This document shows positions 18,731-28,602 of a stretch of 64,000 nucleotides of DNA, piece by piece. The notes beneath the pieces are model-generated. The model was not told the origin of the DNA, did not search any database, and saw only the letters and a list, made by a program, of their open reading frames with translations. Position 1 is the stretch's first letter, and each line of letters starts with the position of its first letter. Location of the stretch: positions 496,001-560,000 of the forward strand of contig JAEPQK010000003.1 of NCBI GenBank assembly GCA_017640615.1. The letters are read 5' to 3'. Both the position numbers and the translations under genes were made by a program. This DNA is from Rhizobiaceae bacterium. Its GTDB lineage: Bacteria; Pseudomonadota; Alphaproteobacteria; Rhizobiales; Rhizobiaceae.

Positions 18731-20044
18731 CTACAGGATGAATCGCGACAAATCTGTGTTTTTGGCCAGATCGCCGACATTGTTTTTCACATATTCGGCA
18801 TCGATCGTGATCTCCTTCTCCGAGCTGTCAGGCGCGGTGAAGGAAATCTCGTCTAGAACACGCTCCATTACCGTTTGCAGCCGCCTTGCGCCAATATTCT
18901 CTACTGATGCATTGAGATCGACCGCGATGCCGGCCAACGCGTCGATCGCGTCGTCGGTGAATTCGAGCGTCAGGCCCTCGGTCTGCATAAGCGCGACATA
19001 TTGCTTGATCAGGCTTGCCTCCGTTTCGGTCAGGATGCGGCGGAAGTCTTCCTTCTCAAGCGCCCGCAGCTCGACGCGGATTGGCAACCGGCCCTGCAGC
19101 TCCGGCAGCAGGTCTGACGGCTTGGAGACGTGGAAAGCGCCAGACGCGATGAAGAGGATGTGGTCCGTCTTCACTGGCCCGTATTTGGTCGCCACCGTCG
19201 TGCCCTCGACAAGCGGCAGCAGGTCGCGCTGAACGCCTTCGCGGCTGACGCCGGCGCCCATGCCGCCGTCGCGCGCGGCAATCTTGTCGATCTCGTCCAG
19301 AAAAACGATGCCATCGTTCTGGGTGCTGGAAAGCGCCTCCTGCACCACGGCGTCCTGATCAAGCAGCTTGTCGGATTCGTCGTTGATCAGAAGTGCGTAA
19401 GAATCCTTCACCGTCGTCTTGCGGTTCTTGGTGCGCTGGCCGCCCATCGCCTTTTGCAGCATGTCGTTGATGTTCATGACGCCGATATTTGCGCCCGGCA
19501 TGCCGGGTATCTCGAAATTCGGCATTCCGCCGCCGCCGGTGTCAGAGACCTCGACCTCGATTTCGCTGTCATCGAGCTCGTTGTTGCGCAATTTGCGGCG
19601 GAAACTATCCCGCGTGGCCGGGCTCGCGGTCTTGCCGACCAGTGCGTCAAGCACCCGCTCCTCGGCATTCATATGCGCCCGCGCCTTCACTTCCTCGCGT
19701 TTCTTTTCACGCACCAGCCCGATCGCAACCTCGACCAGATCGCGCACGATCTGTTCAACGTCGCGGCCGACATAACCGACCTCGGTGAATTTGGTCGCCT
19801 CGACCTTGATGAAGGGCGCGCCGGCCAGCCGCGCCAGGCGGCGCGAAATTTCCGTCTTGCCGACGCCGGTGGGTCCGATCATCAGAATGTTTTTTGGCAT
19901 CACCTCTTCGCGCATCGCGCCTTCGAGCTGCTGCCGGCGCCAGCGATTGCGCAGCGCCACCGCAACGGCGCGCTTGGCGTCTTTCTGGCCGATAATGTAG
20001 CGGTCGAGCTCGGAAACGATCTCGCGCGGGGAAAATGTGGTCAT
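18731..20044 (-). CDS. hslU: ATP-dependent protease ATPase subunit HslU
   Basis: HslU is the AAA+ unfoldase of the HslUV (ClpQY) protease. The 437-residue protein starts with [31 protein letters not shown], has the Walker A box [17 protein letters not shown], Walker [11 protein letters not shown], and the I-domain in between ([25 protein letters not shown]). It ends in LSRFIL, the family tail that inserts into HslV. It overlaps the GNAT gene at its start (ATGA) and lies two genes downstream of hslV, so the GNAT gene separates the two protease subunits. Confidence 0.98.
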   Translation of the reverse strand: MTTFSPREIVSELDRYIIGQKDAKRAVAVALRNRWRRQQLEGAMREEVMPKNILMIGPTGVGKTEISRRLARLAGAPFIKVEATKFTEVGYVGRDVEQIVRDLVEVAIGLVREKKREEVKARAHMNAEERVLDALVGKTASPATRDSFRRKLRNNELDDSEIEVEVSDTGGGGMPNFEIPGMPGANIGVMNINDMLQKAMGGQRTKNRKTTVKDSYALLINDESDKLLDQDAVVQEALSSTQNDGIVFLDEIDKIAARDGGMGAGVSREGVQRDLLPLVEGTTVATKYGPVKTDHILFIASGAFHVSKPSDLLPELQGRLPIRVELRALEKEDFRRILTETEASLIKQYVALMQTEGLTLEFTDDAIDALAGIAVDLNASVENIGARRLQTVMERVLDEISFTAPDSSEKEITIDAEYVKNNVGDLAKNTDLSRFIL

Positions 20045-20583
20045 AAGCGTGTCTCGTTCGGGTTTGGCCTGTACCGCATAAGCAGCACGTCGTCGGTGCG
20101 CCCCTCAAGTTCCGGAATGGGCTGGAAGCCGGCTTTTTCGTAAGCGCGCACGGCGCGATGGTTGTCCGGGTCCGGGTCGATGATGATGTCGTTGAAACCG
20201 TCAGCTCTCAGCATGGCCACGAAGGCTTTCAGCGCCGCTGAGCCGATACCGGCGGACAGTTGTTCGGGGTCGCCTATCGAAAGATCGACACCAACGGTCT
20301 CTTTCGGCAGTTCCATCAGCCAGGGGTGATCCTTCACCCATTTTTCGTTCTGGTGGTGGCCGATGAACCAGTACTGTATATAACCGGCCGGCTCGCCGTC
20401 GAGCATGATCAGAAACGGCCGGGTGGTGTCGCGGCCTTCCACCATGTCGACGATGTAGCCGAGCTCGGTTTCCGGCTCGCCCCACCATTCGCGCATATGC
20501 GGACGGTTGAGCCACTCGCGCAAAAGCCCGTAATGCGCGGCCGTCACCGGCTCGAAGCTGATGGCGCCCGCATCAGGCGGCAT
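20041..20583 (-). CDS. GNAT-family N-acetyltransferase
   Basis: The 180-residue product is a GNAT acyltransferase: [26 protein letters not shown] at the N-terminus, then the acetyl-CoA-binding region [29 protein letters not shown] and the C-terminal [16 protein letters not shown] motif. The N-terminal layout resembles aminoglycoside 6'-acetyltransferase and siderophore lysine N-acyltransferases, but the substrate cannot be told. The ATG at 20583 lies within the last codons of hslV, giving an 11-bp overlap, and the stop overlaps the hslU start. The gene is thus an internal member of the hslV-GNAT-hslU unit. Confidence 0.88.
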   Translation of the reverse strand: MPPDAGAISFEPVTAAHYGLLREWLNRPHMREWWGEPETELGYIVDMVEGRDTTRPFLIMLDGEPAGYIQYWFIGHHQNEKWVKDHPWLMELPKETVGVDLSIGDPEQLSAGIGSAALKAFVAMLRADGFNDIIIDPDPDNHRAVRAYEKAGFQPIPELEGRTDDVLLMRYRPNPNETRL

Positions 20584-21121
20584 CGAGTGTCTCCACGACG
20601 ATGTTGTGGTTGGTGTAAACGCAGATATCGGCGGCGATCTGCATGGCGCGGCGGGCAACTTCCTCCGCCTTCAGATCGGTGTCGATCAGCGCCCGCGCTG
20701 CTGCCAGTGCGTAATTGCCGCCTGAACCGATGGCCATCACACCATGTTCGGGCTCAAGCACATCGCCAGTGCCGGTCAGCGCCAGCGTCACCGATTGGTC
20801 GGCGACCAGCATCATGGCTTCAAGCCGACGCAGATAGCGGTCGGTGCGCCAGTCCTTGGCGAGCTCCACCGCAGCGCGCATAAGCTGGTCGGGATATTGT
20901 TCGAGCTTGGCTTCCAGCCGTTCCAGCAGCGTGAAGGCGTCGGCAGTCGCGCCGGCAAAACCCGCGATTACATTGCCCTTGCCGACCTGGCGCACCTTGC
21001 GGGCATTGCCCTTCATCACCGTCTGGCCAAGGCTCACCTGGCCATCGCCGGCAATCACCACCTTGCCGCCCTTGCGCACGGTAACAATTGTGGTGGCGTG
21101 CATGGATTGCTGTTCGCTCAT
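20573..21121 (-). CDS. hslV: ATP-dependent protease subunit HslV
   Basis: HslV is the threonine-protease core of HslUV. The 182-residue product starts [30 protein letters not shown]. Maturation before TTIV would expose the catalytic N-terminal Thr. Later it has [25 protein letters not shown] and [15 protein letters not shown]. Of two in-frame ATGs, 21121 has GGAG six bases upstream and is preferred to 21127; the frame is open far upstream to 22018, but that extension runs through the hisB strand region and is not coding. The gene is divergent from hisB across 159 bp. Confidence 0.97.
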   Translation of the reverse strand: MSEQQSMHATTIVTVRKGGKVVIAGDGQVSLGQTVMKGNARKVRQVGKGNVIAGFAGATADAFTLLERLEAKLEQYPDQLMRAAVELAKDWRTDRYLRRLEAMMLVADQSVTLALTGTGDVLEPEHGVMAIGSGGNYALAAARALIDTDLKAEEVARRAMQIAADICVYTNHNIVVETLDAA

Positions 21122-21280
21122 CGTCATCTCCGGCGCTTTGCGCCAAATTCGCTTTGGCCGCTTTATGTATGCGCGGGGCAGCCTAATGCAAACTGCTCCT
21201 TTTCGCAGGTGCGGGATGGTTCTGGATATTGGCGGTATCGGCTGGTAGAAGGCGGCCATCTTCAACCGGAACCGACGACC

Positions 21281-21892
21281 ATGGCCTCCGCTGAAACGGC
21301 ACGTCGCGCAAGCGTCGAGCGCAAGACCAACGAAACCGCGATCTCCGTCAGCCTCAATCTGGATGGCTCCGGCCGCTCCGACATTGCGACGGGCATCGGC
21401 TTTTTCGATCATATGCTGGAGCAGCTTTCGCGCCATTCGCTGATCGACATGGACGTGAAAGCCAAGGGCGACACGCATATCGACGATCATCACACGGTTG
21501 AAGACACCGGCATTGCCATCGGCAAGGCGCTGGCCGAGGCTCTCGGCGAGCGGCGCGGCGTAACCCGCTACGCCTCGCTCGACCTCGCAATGGACGAGAC
21601 GCTGACTCGAGCGGCGGTAGATATTTCCGGCCGGCCTTATCTGGTCTGGAACGTCGCCTTTCCTTCGTCGCAGATCGGCACCTTCGATACCGAGCTGTTT
21701 CGCGAGTTCTTCCACGCACTGGCGCAGAATGCCGGTGTCACGCTGCACATTGCCAACCATTATGGCGACAACAGCCATCATATCGCGGAAACCTGTTTCA
21801 AGGCGGCGGCCCGGGTGCTGCGCGTAGCGTGCGAGATCGACCCGCGTCAGGCCGGCGCCATTCCCTCCACCAAGGGCACGTTGAACGGATGA
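21281..21892 (+). CDS. hisB: Imidazoleglycerol-phosphate dehydratase
   Basis: HisB dehydrates imidazole-glycerol phosphate to imidazole-acetol phosphate in histidine synthesis. The 203-residue product is the monofunctional form, without the N-terminal phosphatase of enteric HisB. It has the metal-binding motifs [19 protein letters not shown] and [13 protein letters not shown], and later [18 protein letters not shown] and [17 protein letters not shown]. The ATG at 21281 is used; the frame is open to 20744 but that extension covers the reverse strand of hslV. It starts a his run with hisH, hisA, hisF and hisE. Confidence 0.98.
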   Translation: MASAETARRASVERKTNETAISVSLNLDGSGRSDIATGIGFFDHMLEQLSRHSLIDMDVKAKGDTHIDDHHTVEDTGIAIGKALAEALGERRGVTRYASLDLAMDETLTRAAVDISGRPYLVWNVAFPSSQIGTFDTELFREFFHALAQNAGVTLHIANHYGDNSHHIAETCFKAAARVLRVACEIDPRQAGAIPSTKGTLNG

Positions 21893-21901
21893 GGTGCTGA
21901 A

Positions 21902-22372
21902 ATGGCGAGCTATGTCGTCATGGAGCCGCCATCCCGCTCGGACGGTGAGGTTCGTTTCGTGCGCGACGGCTTTTACGTCTTCGCGCTGATCCTGCCATTC
22001 ATCTGGCTGTTGTGGCACCGCATGTGGATCGAGGCGCTGCTGGTTTTTGCCTTGGCGATCGCGCTTAGCGTTGGCGGAGAACTCGCCGGCCTGCAGGGCG
22101 TGACGATGGGCCTTTCGTTGCTGATTTCGGTCTATGTGGCGCTGGAAGGTGCCTCCTTGCGCGTTGCCGCGCTGCGACGCCAGGGCTGGCGCGAGTCAGG
22201 CGTCGTCGACGCCACGAACGAAGACGAGGCGATGCTGCGTTACTTCGAGGCTCATGGCGAACCACCGGCGCGCAACGACACGCCGCCGCCTGAAACGCCG
22301 CGCCCCGCTCCGCCACCGGCATCCTCTGGCGCACCTGCACTCGGCCTGTTCTCCTATCCGGACCGCAGATAG
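21902..22372 (+). CDS. DUF2628 domain membrane protein
   Basis: The 156-residue product fits DUF2628, a family of small membrane proteins with no assigned function. It has a polar N-terminus ([23 protein letters not shown]), hydrophobic segments [39 protein letters not shown], and [19 protein letters not shown], and a Pro-rich C-tail. It lies 9 bp after hisB and 2 bp before hisH, and I recall it as a regular passenger in rhizobial his clusters. It is not known to act in histidine synthesis. Confidence 0.85.
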   Translation: MASYVVMEPPSRSDGEVRFVRDGFYVFALILPFIWLLWHRMWIEALLVFALAIALSVGGELAGLQGVTMGLSLLISVYVALEGASLRVAALRRQGWRESGVVDATNEDEAMLRYFEAHGEPPARNDTPPPETPRPAPPPASSGAPALGLFSYPDRR

Positions 22373-22374
22373 TC

Positions 22375-23025
22375 ATGCGCGTAGCGATCATCGATTACGG
22401 ATCGGGCAATCTCCGCTCCGCCGCGAAGGCCTTCGAGCGCGCCGCGCGTGAGGATGGTACGAATGCTTCAATCGAAGTGACCGCCGATGCCGAAGCTGTC
22501 CGCAATGCCGACCGCATAGTGCTGCCGGGCGTCGGCGCCTATGCCGACTGCCGAGCCGGTCTCGATGCCGTTTCCGGCATGGTCGAGGCGCTGGAAGAGG
22601 TTGTCATCAAGCGTGGCCGGCCTTTTCTCGGTATTTGCGTCGGCATGCAGCTTATGTCCGCGCGCGGGCTGGAGAAGACGACCACGAACGGCCTCGGCTG
22701 GATCGCTGGCGACGTGGTGGAAATGAAGCCCACCGATCCTTCGCTCAAGATCCCGCAGATCGGCTGGAACACGATCGAGCTTGCGAAAGACCATCCGCTG
22801 TTCGACGGCATTTCGACCGGCGCTGACGGCTTGCATGCCTATTTCGTGCATTCCTACCATCTCGGCGTTGAGCGCGCGGAGGACCTGCTTGCCACCACCG
22901 ACTATGGCGGCACGGTCACTGCCGCCGTCGCGCGCGACAACATGGTCGGCACCCAGTTCCACCCGGAAAAAAGCCAGAAGCTTGGTCTGGCTCTGATCGC
23001 CAACTTCCTGAGATGGGTGCCATGA
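22375..23025 (+). CDS. hisH: Imidazole glycerol phosphate synthase, glutamine amidotransferase subunit
   Basis: HisH releases ammonia from glutamine for HisF. The 216-residue product has the class I amidotransferase triad motifs: [13 protein letters not shown] with the catalytic Cys, and [13 protein letters not shown] with the His and Glu. The N-terminus [15 protein letters not shown] fits the family. Its TGA overlaps the ATG of hisA by 4 bp. Confidence 0.97.
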   Translation: MRVAIIDYGSGNLRSAAKAFERAAREDGTNASIEVTADAEAVRNADRIVLPGVGAYADCRAGLDAVSGMVEALEEVVIKRGRPFLGICVGMQLMSARGLEKTTTNGLGWIAGDVVEMKPTDPSLKIPQIGWNTIELAKDHPLFDGISTGADGLHAYFVHSYHLGVERAEDLLATTDYGGTVTAAVARDNMVGTQFHPEKSQKLGLALIANFLRWVP

Positions 23026-23786
23026 TCCTGTTCCCCGCTATCGACCTCAAGGGCGGCGAATGCGTACGCCTCAAGCTCGGCGAGATGGCGAGCGCCACAG
23101 TTTACAATCCTGATCCCGCCGCGCAGGCCAAGGCTTTTGAAGACCAGGGCTTCGAATGGCTGCACGTGGTCGATCTCGACGGCGCATTTGCGGGCGAAAG
23201 CCGCAACGGCGCGGCGGTCGAGGCGATCCTTGCCGCGACGAAGAACCCGGTGCAGCTTGGCGGCGGCATCCGCTCGATGGCGCATATCGAAGCCTGGCTT
23301 GAAAAGGGTCTTGCCCGGGTCATTCTGGGTACCGTTGCTGTCCGCGATCCGGCACTTGTGAAGCAGGCGGCGGCCGCTTTTCCGGGCAAGATCGCTGTCG
23401 GTATCGATGCGCGCGGTGGCAAAGTCGCGGTCGAGGGTTGGGCCGAGGCGTCGGAGCTTGAGGTTGCGGAACTGGCGAAGCGCTTCGAGGGTGCGGGCGT
23501 GGCGGCAATCATCTACACGGATATCGACCGCGACGGCGTGCTGACCGGCATCAATTGGGATGCGACGATTGCGCTGGCCGACACGGTGTCCATTCCCGTC
23601 ATTGCGTCGGGCGGCCTCGCTTCGCTGGCCGACATCGTGCGCATGACCATGCCGGACGCGGCCCGGCTGGAAGGCGCGATCTCAGGCCGCGCACTCTATG
23701 ACGGCCGCATCGACCCGGCGGAAGCGCTGGCGGTGCTGCGCGGAGAGGCACCTGAAGATGCGCTTTTCGAGGAAGAACGCCAATGA
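23022..23786 (+). CDS. hisA: ProFAR isomerase HisA
   Basis: HisA isomerises ProFAR to PRFAR, a histidine-pathway TIM-barrel. The 254-residue product begins [22 protein letters not shown], with the catalytic Asp of AIDLKGG, and has the second catalytic region [12 protein letters not shown] and phosphate sites GGGIRS and IASGGLAS. The open frame begins three codons earlier (23013), but ATG 23022 fits the family and overlaps hisH as ATGA. It overlaps the DUF2867 gene by 4 bp. Confidence 0.97.
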   Translation: MILFPAIDLKGGECVRLKLGEMASATVYNPDPAAQAKAFEDQGFEWLHVVDLDGAFAGESRNGAAVEAILAATKNPVQLGGGIRSMAHIEAWLEKGLARVILGTVAVRDPALVKQAAAAFPGKIAVGIDARGGKVAVEGWAEASELEVAELAKRFEGAGVAAIIYTDIDRDGVLTGINWDATIALADTVSIPVIASGGLASLADIVRMTMPDAARLEGAISGRALYDGRIDPAEALAVLRGEAPEDALFEEERQ

Positions 23787-24229
23787 AAGTTCGCGAGACA
23801 CCACTGCCTGAAGGCACCTTGTTGGCCGGTCTCGTGGCCCCGCAGGATTTTGTCGACTGTTATGCCGGCGAAACCCCGCTCGACGTAGAAACCGTCGTTG
23901 CCCGTGCAACCGAGTTTCCGGCTTGGGTGAAGGGCCTGCTTTTGCTGCGCGCGCTTGCTGTGCTGCCTTTCAAACTCAAAGGCCGCAGTACAAGCGGCGA
24001 CCGTTTCGGCATTTTCCCGGTGGCTGGGCGCGCCAAAGACGAGATTCTGCTGGGTTTTGACGACCGACATCTGGATTTCCGCATCTCGGTGCTCTGCCGT
24101 GACAACATTGCTTACGCCGCGACCTGGGTTCGACCTCACAATCTGTTCGGGCGTGTCTATCTGCGCCTCATCCTGCCATTCCACCGCTGGATAATGCGCG
24201 ACGCCGTGGCGCGCGCGGTCACGGGCTGA
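23783..24229 (+). CDS. DUF2867-like protein inside the his operon
   Basis: The 148-residue product resembles DUF2867, a domain with no assigned enzyme activity that is sometimes found beside NAD(P)-binding SDR genes. Visible segments are [68 protein letters not shown], and [19 protein letters not shown]. There are no membrane spans or signal. It overlaps hisA by 4 bp and ends 16 bp before hisF, so it is cotranscribed with the his genes. It is not a known his enzyme. The family call is by pattern only. Confidence 0.65.
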   Translation: MKVRETPLPEGTLLAGLVAPQDFVDCYAGETPLDVETVVARATEFPAWVKGLLLLRALAVLPFKLKGRSTSGDRFGIFPVAGRAKDEILLGFDDRHLDFRISVLCRDNIAYAATWVRPHNLFGRVYLRLILPFHRWIMRDAVARAVTG

Positions 24230-24245
24230 TGCGCGGAGCCGCAAA

Positions 24246-25025
24246 ATGACCCTCAAATCCCGCGTCATCCCCTGTCTCGACGTAAAGGACGGCCGCGTCG
24301 TCAAGGGCGTCAATTTCGTCGATCTCGTCGATGCAGGCGATCCCGTCGAAGCGGCCATCGCTTATGATGCGGCAGGCGCGGACGAGCTATGTTTTCTCGA
24401 CATCACCGCATCTTCCGACAATCGCGAAACGATTTTCGACGTCGTTGCGCGCACCGCTGAACATTGCTTCATGCCGCTCACGGTGGGTGGTGGCGTGCGG
24501 CAGGTGGCCGATATCCGCAAGCTGCTGCTGGCGGGTGCCGACAAGGTTTCGATCAACACCGCGGCGGTAAAAAATCCGAACTTCGTTGCCGAAGCTGCCG
24601 ACAAGTTCGGCAATCAGTGCATCGTGGTTGCCATCGATGCGCGGCGTGTCTCAAAGTCAGGCGAAGCTGGTCGCTGGGAAATATTCACCCATGGCGGGCG
24701 CGAGCCGACCGGCATCGATGCCGTGGAATTTGCGCGGAAGGTTGTCGCGCGGGGCGCAGGCGAAATCCTGCTCACCTCCATGGACCGCGACGGCACCAAG
24801 GAAGGCTACGATCTGGAGCTGACCAGCGCCGTTGCCGATGCCGTGCCTGCACCAGTCATCGCCTCGGGTGGCGTCGGAACGCTCGACCATCTGGTCGACG
24901 GCGTGGTGAAGGGGCATGCGACCGGCGTGCTGGCGGCGTCGATCTTCCACTTCGGCACCTACTCGATTGCCGAGGCCAAGGCGCATATGGCACAAGCGGG
25001 CGTCGCCGTACGGCTTGATGCCTGA
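24246..25025 (+). CDS. hisF: Imidazole glycerol phosphate synthase, cyclase subunit
   Basis: HisF uses HisH-derived ammonia to convert PRFAR into imidazole-glycerol phosphate and AICAR. The 259-residue TIM-barrel has the catalytic Asp motifs [16 protein letters not shown] near the N-terminus and [15 protein letters not shown] in the middle, with phosphate loops TVGGGVR and [12 protein letters not shown]. It lies 16 bp after the DUF2867 gene and 22 bp before hisE. Confidence 0.98.
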   Translation: MTLKSRVIPCLDVKDGRVVKGVNFVDLVDAGDPVEAAIAYDAAGADELCFLDITASSDNRETIFDVVARTAEHCFMPLTVGGGVRQVADIRKLLLAGADKVSINTAAVKNPNFVAEAADKFGNQCIVVAIDARRVSKSGEAGRWEIFTHGGREPTGIDAVEFARKVVARGAGEILLTSMDRDGTKEGYDLELTSAVADAVPAPVIASGGVGTLDHLVDGVVKGHATGVLAASIFHFGTYSIAEAKAHMAQAGVAVRLDA

Positions 25026-25047
25026 TCGTCGCGCTGGGGGATTTGGA

Positions 25048-25365
25048 ATGTCCGACTTTTCGCTTGCCGATCTCGAACGCATCGTCGCCGAACGCGCGGG
25101 GTCGGGTGACGACCAGTCATGGACGGCCCGTCTTGTAGCCGGCGGCCAGCCCGAAGCCGCCAAGAAGCTCGGCGAGGAGGCGGTCGAAACAGTCATTGCC
25201 GCAATTGCCGGCGACCGCGATGCGCTGATTTCGGAAAGCGCGGATTTGCTGTATCACTGGCTCGTCGTGCTAAAGATTGCCGGCGTTCCGCTGCATTCCG
25301 TTCTGGCCGAACTCGAGCAGCGCACTGGCCAGAGTGGCGTCGCGGAAAAGGCCTCCCGGGGCTGA
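25048..25365 (+). CDS. hisE: Phosphoribosyl-ATP diphosphatase
   Basis: HisE hydrolyses phosphoribosyl-ATP to phosphoribosyl-AMP. The 105-residue product begins [17 protein letters not shown] and has the MazG-like metal-binding motif [14 protein letters not shown] and [14 protein letters not shown]. The ATG 25048 has a GGAA just ahead of it. hisG, hisD, hisC, hisI and hisZ are not in this window, so the pathway is split over several loci. Confidence 0.96.
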   Translation: MSDFSLADLERIVAERAGSGDDQSWTARLVAGGQPEAAKKLGEEAVETVIAAIAGDRDALISESADLLYHWLVVLKIAGVPLHSVLAELEQRTGQSGVAEKASRG

Positions 25366-25384
25366 ACGTCCGAATGAGGGACCG

Positions 25385-26350
25385 ATGGCGATGGACCAGC
25401 TAGCCTCGACGGAAAAATACTCTCCCTACCGGTTCTTCACGGCCGACGAATGGTCGGCCTTTCGCGCCGACACGCCGCTGACCCTGACCAATGACGAGGT
25501 CGTCAGGCTCTCCTCCTTCAACGAACCCATCGATCTAGAGGAGGTCCGGCGGATTTACCTGTCGCTGTCCCGGCTCCTCTCCGCCCATGTCGAAGCAAGC
25601 CAGCTTCTTTTCGATCAGCGCAAGGCTTTCTTTTCTGTTCAGGACGCGGTGAAGACGCCCTTCATCATCGGCATGGCGGGTTCGGTCGCGGTCGGCAAAT
25701 CGACCACCGCGCGAATTCTGAAGGAGCTTTTGCGCCGCTGGCCTTCAAGCCCCAAGGTCGATCTGGTCACCACCGACGGCTTCCTGCTGCCCAACGAGGT
25801 CTTACGCGAGGAAGGCCTGATGGAGCGCAAGGGTTTTCCCGAAAGCTATGACGTTGGTGCGCTGTTGCGGTTTCTGACCGACATCAAGTCCGGCCAGCGC
25901 AATGTGCGCGCGCCGCTTTATTCGCACCTGGTCTATGATGTCGTGCCGGGCGAGTTCGTTACCATCGATCGGCCTGATATCCTGATTTTCGAGGGCCTGA
26001 ACGTTCTGCAGCCGCGCGAGCTGCCGAAGGACGGCAAGATCGTGCCGTTCGTGTCCGACTTCTTCGACTTCTCGATCTATGTCGATGCAGAGGAAAACCA
26101 GATCCACGACTGGTATGTGTCGCGTTTCATGCGGCTGCGCGAAACGGCCTTCCGCAACCCGGAATCCTTCTTCCATCGCTATTCGCAGCTTTCCGCCGAT
26201 TCCGCGCGCGCAATCGCTGAGGGCCTGTGGGCCAACATCAACCTGAAAAACTTGCACGAAAACATCCTGCCCACCCGTCCGCGCGCCAACCTTATATTGC
26301 GCAAGGGCGAGGAGCACCGGGTAGCGGAAGTGGCGCTCAGGAAGCTCTGA
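25385..26350 (+). CDS. coaA: Type I pantothenate kinase
   Basis: CoaA phosphorylates pantothenate, the first step of CoA synthesis, and is normally feedback-inhibited by CoA. The 321-residue product has the P-loop [19 protein letters not shown] near residue 100, [13 protein letters not shown], and GLNVLQ. The start ATG 25385 (MAMDQL) follows an AGGG 4 bases before; ATG 25391 is also possible. It lies 19 bp after hisE, at the end of the his cluster, where it is also found in other rhizobia. Confidence 0.97.
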   Translation: MAMDQLASTEKYSPYRFFTADEWSAFRADTPLTLTNDEVVRLSSFNEPIDLEEVRRIYLSLSRLLSAHVEASQLLFDQRKAFFSVQDAVKTPFIIGMAGSVAVGKSTTARILKELLRRWPSSPKVDLVTTDGFLLPNEVLREEGLMERKGFPESYDVGALLRFLTDIKSGQRNVRAPLYSHLVYDVVPGEFVTIDRPDILIFEGLNVLQPRELPKDGKIVPFVSDFFDFSIYVDAEENQIHDWYVSRFMRLRETAFRNPESFFHRYSQLSADSARAIAEGLWANINLKNLHENILPTRPRANLILRKGEEHRVAEVALRKL

Positions 26351-26436
26351 ACACCAGCGTTTGACCCGGGCAGGGAATGTTTACCTTCCGGACTTAGTCT
26401 TGGCGCGGCTGACTTAAAAAACCGGGCTAAGGCGGG

Positions 26437-27411
26437 ATGAGACCTATTTCAGCATCGGCGGGAGCAAAGCTCGCTGGACTCACCGTGTTGGCGGCGCACT
26501 TGGCAATCGTCCCAATGATAATGCTGACCAAAGTCAGCATTGACCTCGCTTCGTTCGCCCAAGTTTATCTGTTCTTCCTGCTTTTCGCGGCGGCCGCCTG
26601 CTACATGCACTGGCGTGCGATGCACCTGTTCAAGCATGCGCTGCTCGCATCGCTATTTGGCCTAATGCTGGCGATCCCGGTTCTTGTTTCGACCTACGCG
26701 GCCATCAGCCTGGATATGCCGCTGGCCGATCAGCGACTTATCGCGATGGACAAAGCGATCGGGTTCGACTGGCTTCGTTTTGTTGAATACATCGACCGGC
26801 AGGCTTGGCTGGCAAGGATCCTTCAACACAGCTACGAATCATTTGCCTTGCAGCTCCTGGTTCTTCCGGCGCTGCTTGTTGTGATCGGGAAGTCCGAGCG
26901 CGGATATGGTCTGGTAGTCGCCTACGCCGTGCTTTGTTTCCTCTCGAGCTTCATAAGTGTCTGGTTTCCGGCGCTGGGTGCGTACCCGACATACCAGCTG
27001 TCAGCCGCCGCAATGCAAAACATCGACGCACATTTCGGCTATTTCTTCGTCGATCAGTTCAACGCCGTCCGTGACCACGGTGCGTTTACGATCAGCCTGG
27101 GTTCAGCCGCCGGCATCATCACATTCCCCTCGGTCCATGCCGGCGTGGCGTTGGTGTGTTCTTGGGCGGCCTGGGGGTCAAACTGGCTACGCCTCCCGTT
27201 CCTCCTGCTCAATATTTTCATGGCCCTATCCGCAATATCCCATGGGAGCCACTACCTGGTGGACATTGTAGCGGGTGTCGCCGTTGCCATTCTCGCAATA
27301 GCGATCACCTCGTTGGTCATTTTCCGGCGGGGCACTGCCAATCAAAGTGCGGTTGGTACGTATGTCAACAGCCAGCCACGGCCTTCGTCACCCGCCGCAG
27401 CGTCAGATTGA
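26437..27411 (+). CDS. PAP2-family membrane phosphatase
   Basis: The 324-residue product has about six hydrophobic segments and a C-terminal PAP2/inositol-phosphorylceramide-synthase-type core: the FPSVHAGVALV motif and SHGSHYLVDIVAGVAVAI, which supply the catalytic His residues of this superfamily. The N-terminal segments (AKLAGLTVLAAHLAIVP, FAQVYLFFLLFAAAACY) lie before them. It probably dephosphorylates or transfers a lipid head group in the membrane, but the substrate is unknown. Its last 47 bp overlap the 3' end of alkB on the opposite strand. Confidence 0.87.
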   Translation: MRPISASAGAKLAGLTVLAAHLAIVPMIMLTKVSIDLASFAQVYLFFLLFAAAACYMHWRAMHLFKHALLASLFGLMLAIPVLVSTYAAISLDMPLADQRLIAMDKAIGFDWLRFVEYIDRQAWLARILQHSYESFALQLLVLPALLVVIGKSERGYGLVVAYAVLCFLSSFISVWFPALGAYPTYQLSAAAMQNIDAHFGYFFVDQFNAVRDHGAFTISLGSAAGIITFPSVHAGVALVCSWAAWGSNWLRLPFLLLNIFMALSAISHGSHYLVDIVAGVAVAILAIAITSLVIFRRGTANQSAVGTYVNSQPRPSSPAAASD

Positions 27412-27991
27412 TGCGTCCGCCATTCTTCAGTAGCGCCGAGGTGCCGGCGTAGATGCGGTCGACGCCATGGAAGGCGAGCCGCCCTTCACCGCCAAGCACC
27501 ACCACGTCGCCGCTCTCCAGCCGGAACGAGGTGGTCGGCATGTTGCGCTTGGTGCCGCCAACGCGGAACAGGCAGGCATCGCCGAGTGACACGGACACCA
27601 CCGGTGCCGAAAATTCTTCCTCGTCGCGGTCCTGGTGCAGGCCCATTTTCGCAGCCGCATCGTAGAAATTGACGAGACAGGCCTGTGGCGGCTGCGGGCA
27701 ATTCGCAACCGCCTGCCACAGCGCAAGAAGCCTGTCGGGAATGGCCGGCCAGGCCGCGCCCGTCACCGGATGCGTCGGCTGGTAGCGGTAGCCGCGCTCC
27801 TTGTCGGTCACCCAGCCGAGCGCGCCGCAATTGGTCATGCGCACGCTCATTTCCTTGCCCGTGCGCGGCATGGTTGGCGTGTATAGCGGTGCGGCGCTCA
27901 CCACGGCGCGTATTTCGTCCACCAACGCTTGCTGTTCGGCGACGTCGAAATAGCCTGGAAGGTGGCGGATCCCGTCGGGAAGCTGTTTCAT
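27365..27991 (-). CDS. alkB: AlkB-type DNA/RNA dealkylase (2OG-Fe(II) dioxygenase)
   Basis: AlkB removes methyl lesions such as 1-methyladenine from DNA or RNA by oxidation, using Fe(II) and 2-oxoglutarate. The 208-residue product has the iron ligands in NFYDAAAKMGLHQDRDE (HxD) and AFHGVD (the distal His), and the 2-oxoglutarate Arg in GGRINLTLRRV. The ATG at 27991 (MKQLPDGIRHLPGYF) is used; the frame is open to 28027. Its 3' end overlaps the PAP2 gene convergently, and the terminator of the LysM gene lies just upstream of its start. Confidence 0.95.
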   Translation of the reverse strand: MKQLPDGIRHLPGYFDVAEQQALVDEIRAVVSAAPLYTPTMPRTGKEMSVRMTNCGALGWVTDKERGYRYQPTHPVTGAAWPAIPDRLLALWQAVANCPQPPQACLVNFYDAAAKMGLHQDRDEEEFSAPVVSVSLGDACLFRVGGTKRNMPTTSFRLESGDVVVLGGEGRLAFHGVDRIYAGTSALLKNGGRINLTLRRVTKAVAGC

Positions 27992-28002
27992 CGTGCAATT
28001 CT

Positions 28003-28041
28003 CAAAGAAAAGGCCGGCTTCGCACAACCCGAAACCGGCCT
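28003..28041 (-). terminator. Intrinsic terminator of the LysM/BON gene
   Basis: On the minus strand AGGCCGG pairs with CCGGCCT (28035-28041 with 28011-28017), extended by a TTCG/CGAA inner stem, followed by a T-rich run (TTTTCTTT). It lies 24 bp after the stop of the LysM gene. Confidence 0.8.
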
Positions 28042-28064
28042 GATCCGAAAGTCTATGAATGGCG

Positions 28065-28517
28065 TCAGTCGAGCGCTGGAATGCGCAGCACCTGGCCGGG
28101 ATAGATCTTGTCCGGGTCGGAAAGCATGGGCTTGTTGGCCTCGAAAATGACCGGATATTTCGCGCCCTTGCCTTTACCGTAGTTGGCTTCCGCGATCTTC
28201 CAGAGGTTGTCGCCCTTTTCGACCGTGTAGAATACTGGCTCCTTGGCAGGCTCAGCCTTCAGCGTCAGCTCGTCGGTTTCCACCTTAGAAATTCCCAGCG
28301 TGTTGCCGACGGCCACGACCGCTTTTTCGAATACGGACTGGTCGGACACGACGCCCTTCAGAACCGCCTTATCGCCCACAACTTCGACCTTCACCTCGTC
28401 GGTGCCGAGCGAGTGGGAATCGAGCTCCTTCTTGAGGCTGTCGGCGTCCGGCGCTTCTTCCTCGTCGCCGATGCCGAGCTTCTTGCCCACGCTTTTCACG
28501 AAATCGAATATGCCCAT
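28065..28517 (-). CDS. BON and LysM domain protein (Kbp/YgaU-like)
   Basis: The 150-residue product has an N-terminal BON domain (residues about 25-85, with SLGTDEVKVEVVGDKAVLKGVVSDQ) and a C-terminal LysM domain (VFYTVEKGDNLWKIAEANYGKG to YPGQVLRIPALD). This is the layout of Kbp/YgaU, a K+-binding cytoplasmic protein in E. coli, and the N-terminus MGIFDFVKSVGKKLG also matches Kbp and has no signal peptide. The K+-binding role is inferred from the family. Confidence 0.92.
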   Translation of the reverse strand: MGIFDFVKSVGKKLGIGDEEEAPDADSLKKELDSHSLGTDEVKVEVVGDKAVLKGVVSDQSVFEKAVVAVGNTLGISKVETDELTLKAEPAKEPVFYTVEKGDNLWKIAEANYGKGKGAKYPVIFEANKPMLSDPDKIYPGQVLRIPALD

Positions 28518-28602
28518 GCCGTGGGCCTCCTCAGTTCAGTTGCTGCTTCGGGAACTTTTGCACCGCGGGACGCGAATGGAAAGGCCAAATGGGACGACGA
28601 GC

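Noticed and set aside
20744..21280. Long N-terminal extension of hisB
   Set aside because: The added residues are the reverse of hslV; the family length fits ATG 21281.
21128..22018. Long N-terminal extension of hslV
   Set aside because: HslV normally begins a few residues before TTIV; the extension is antisense to hisB.
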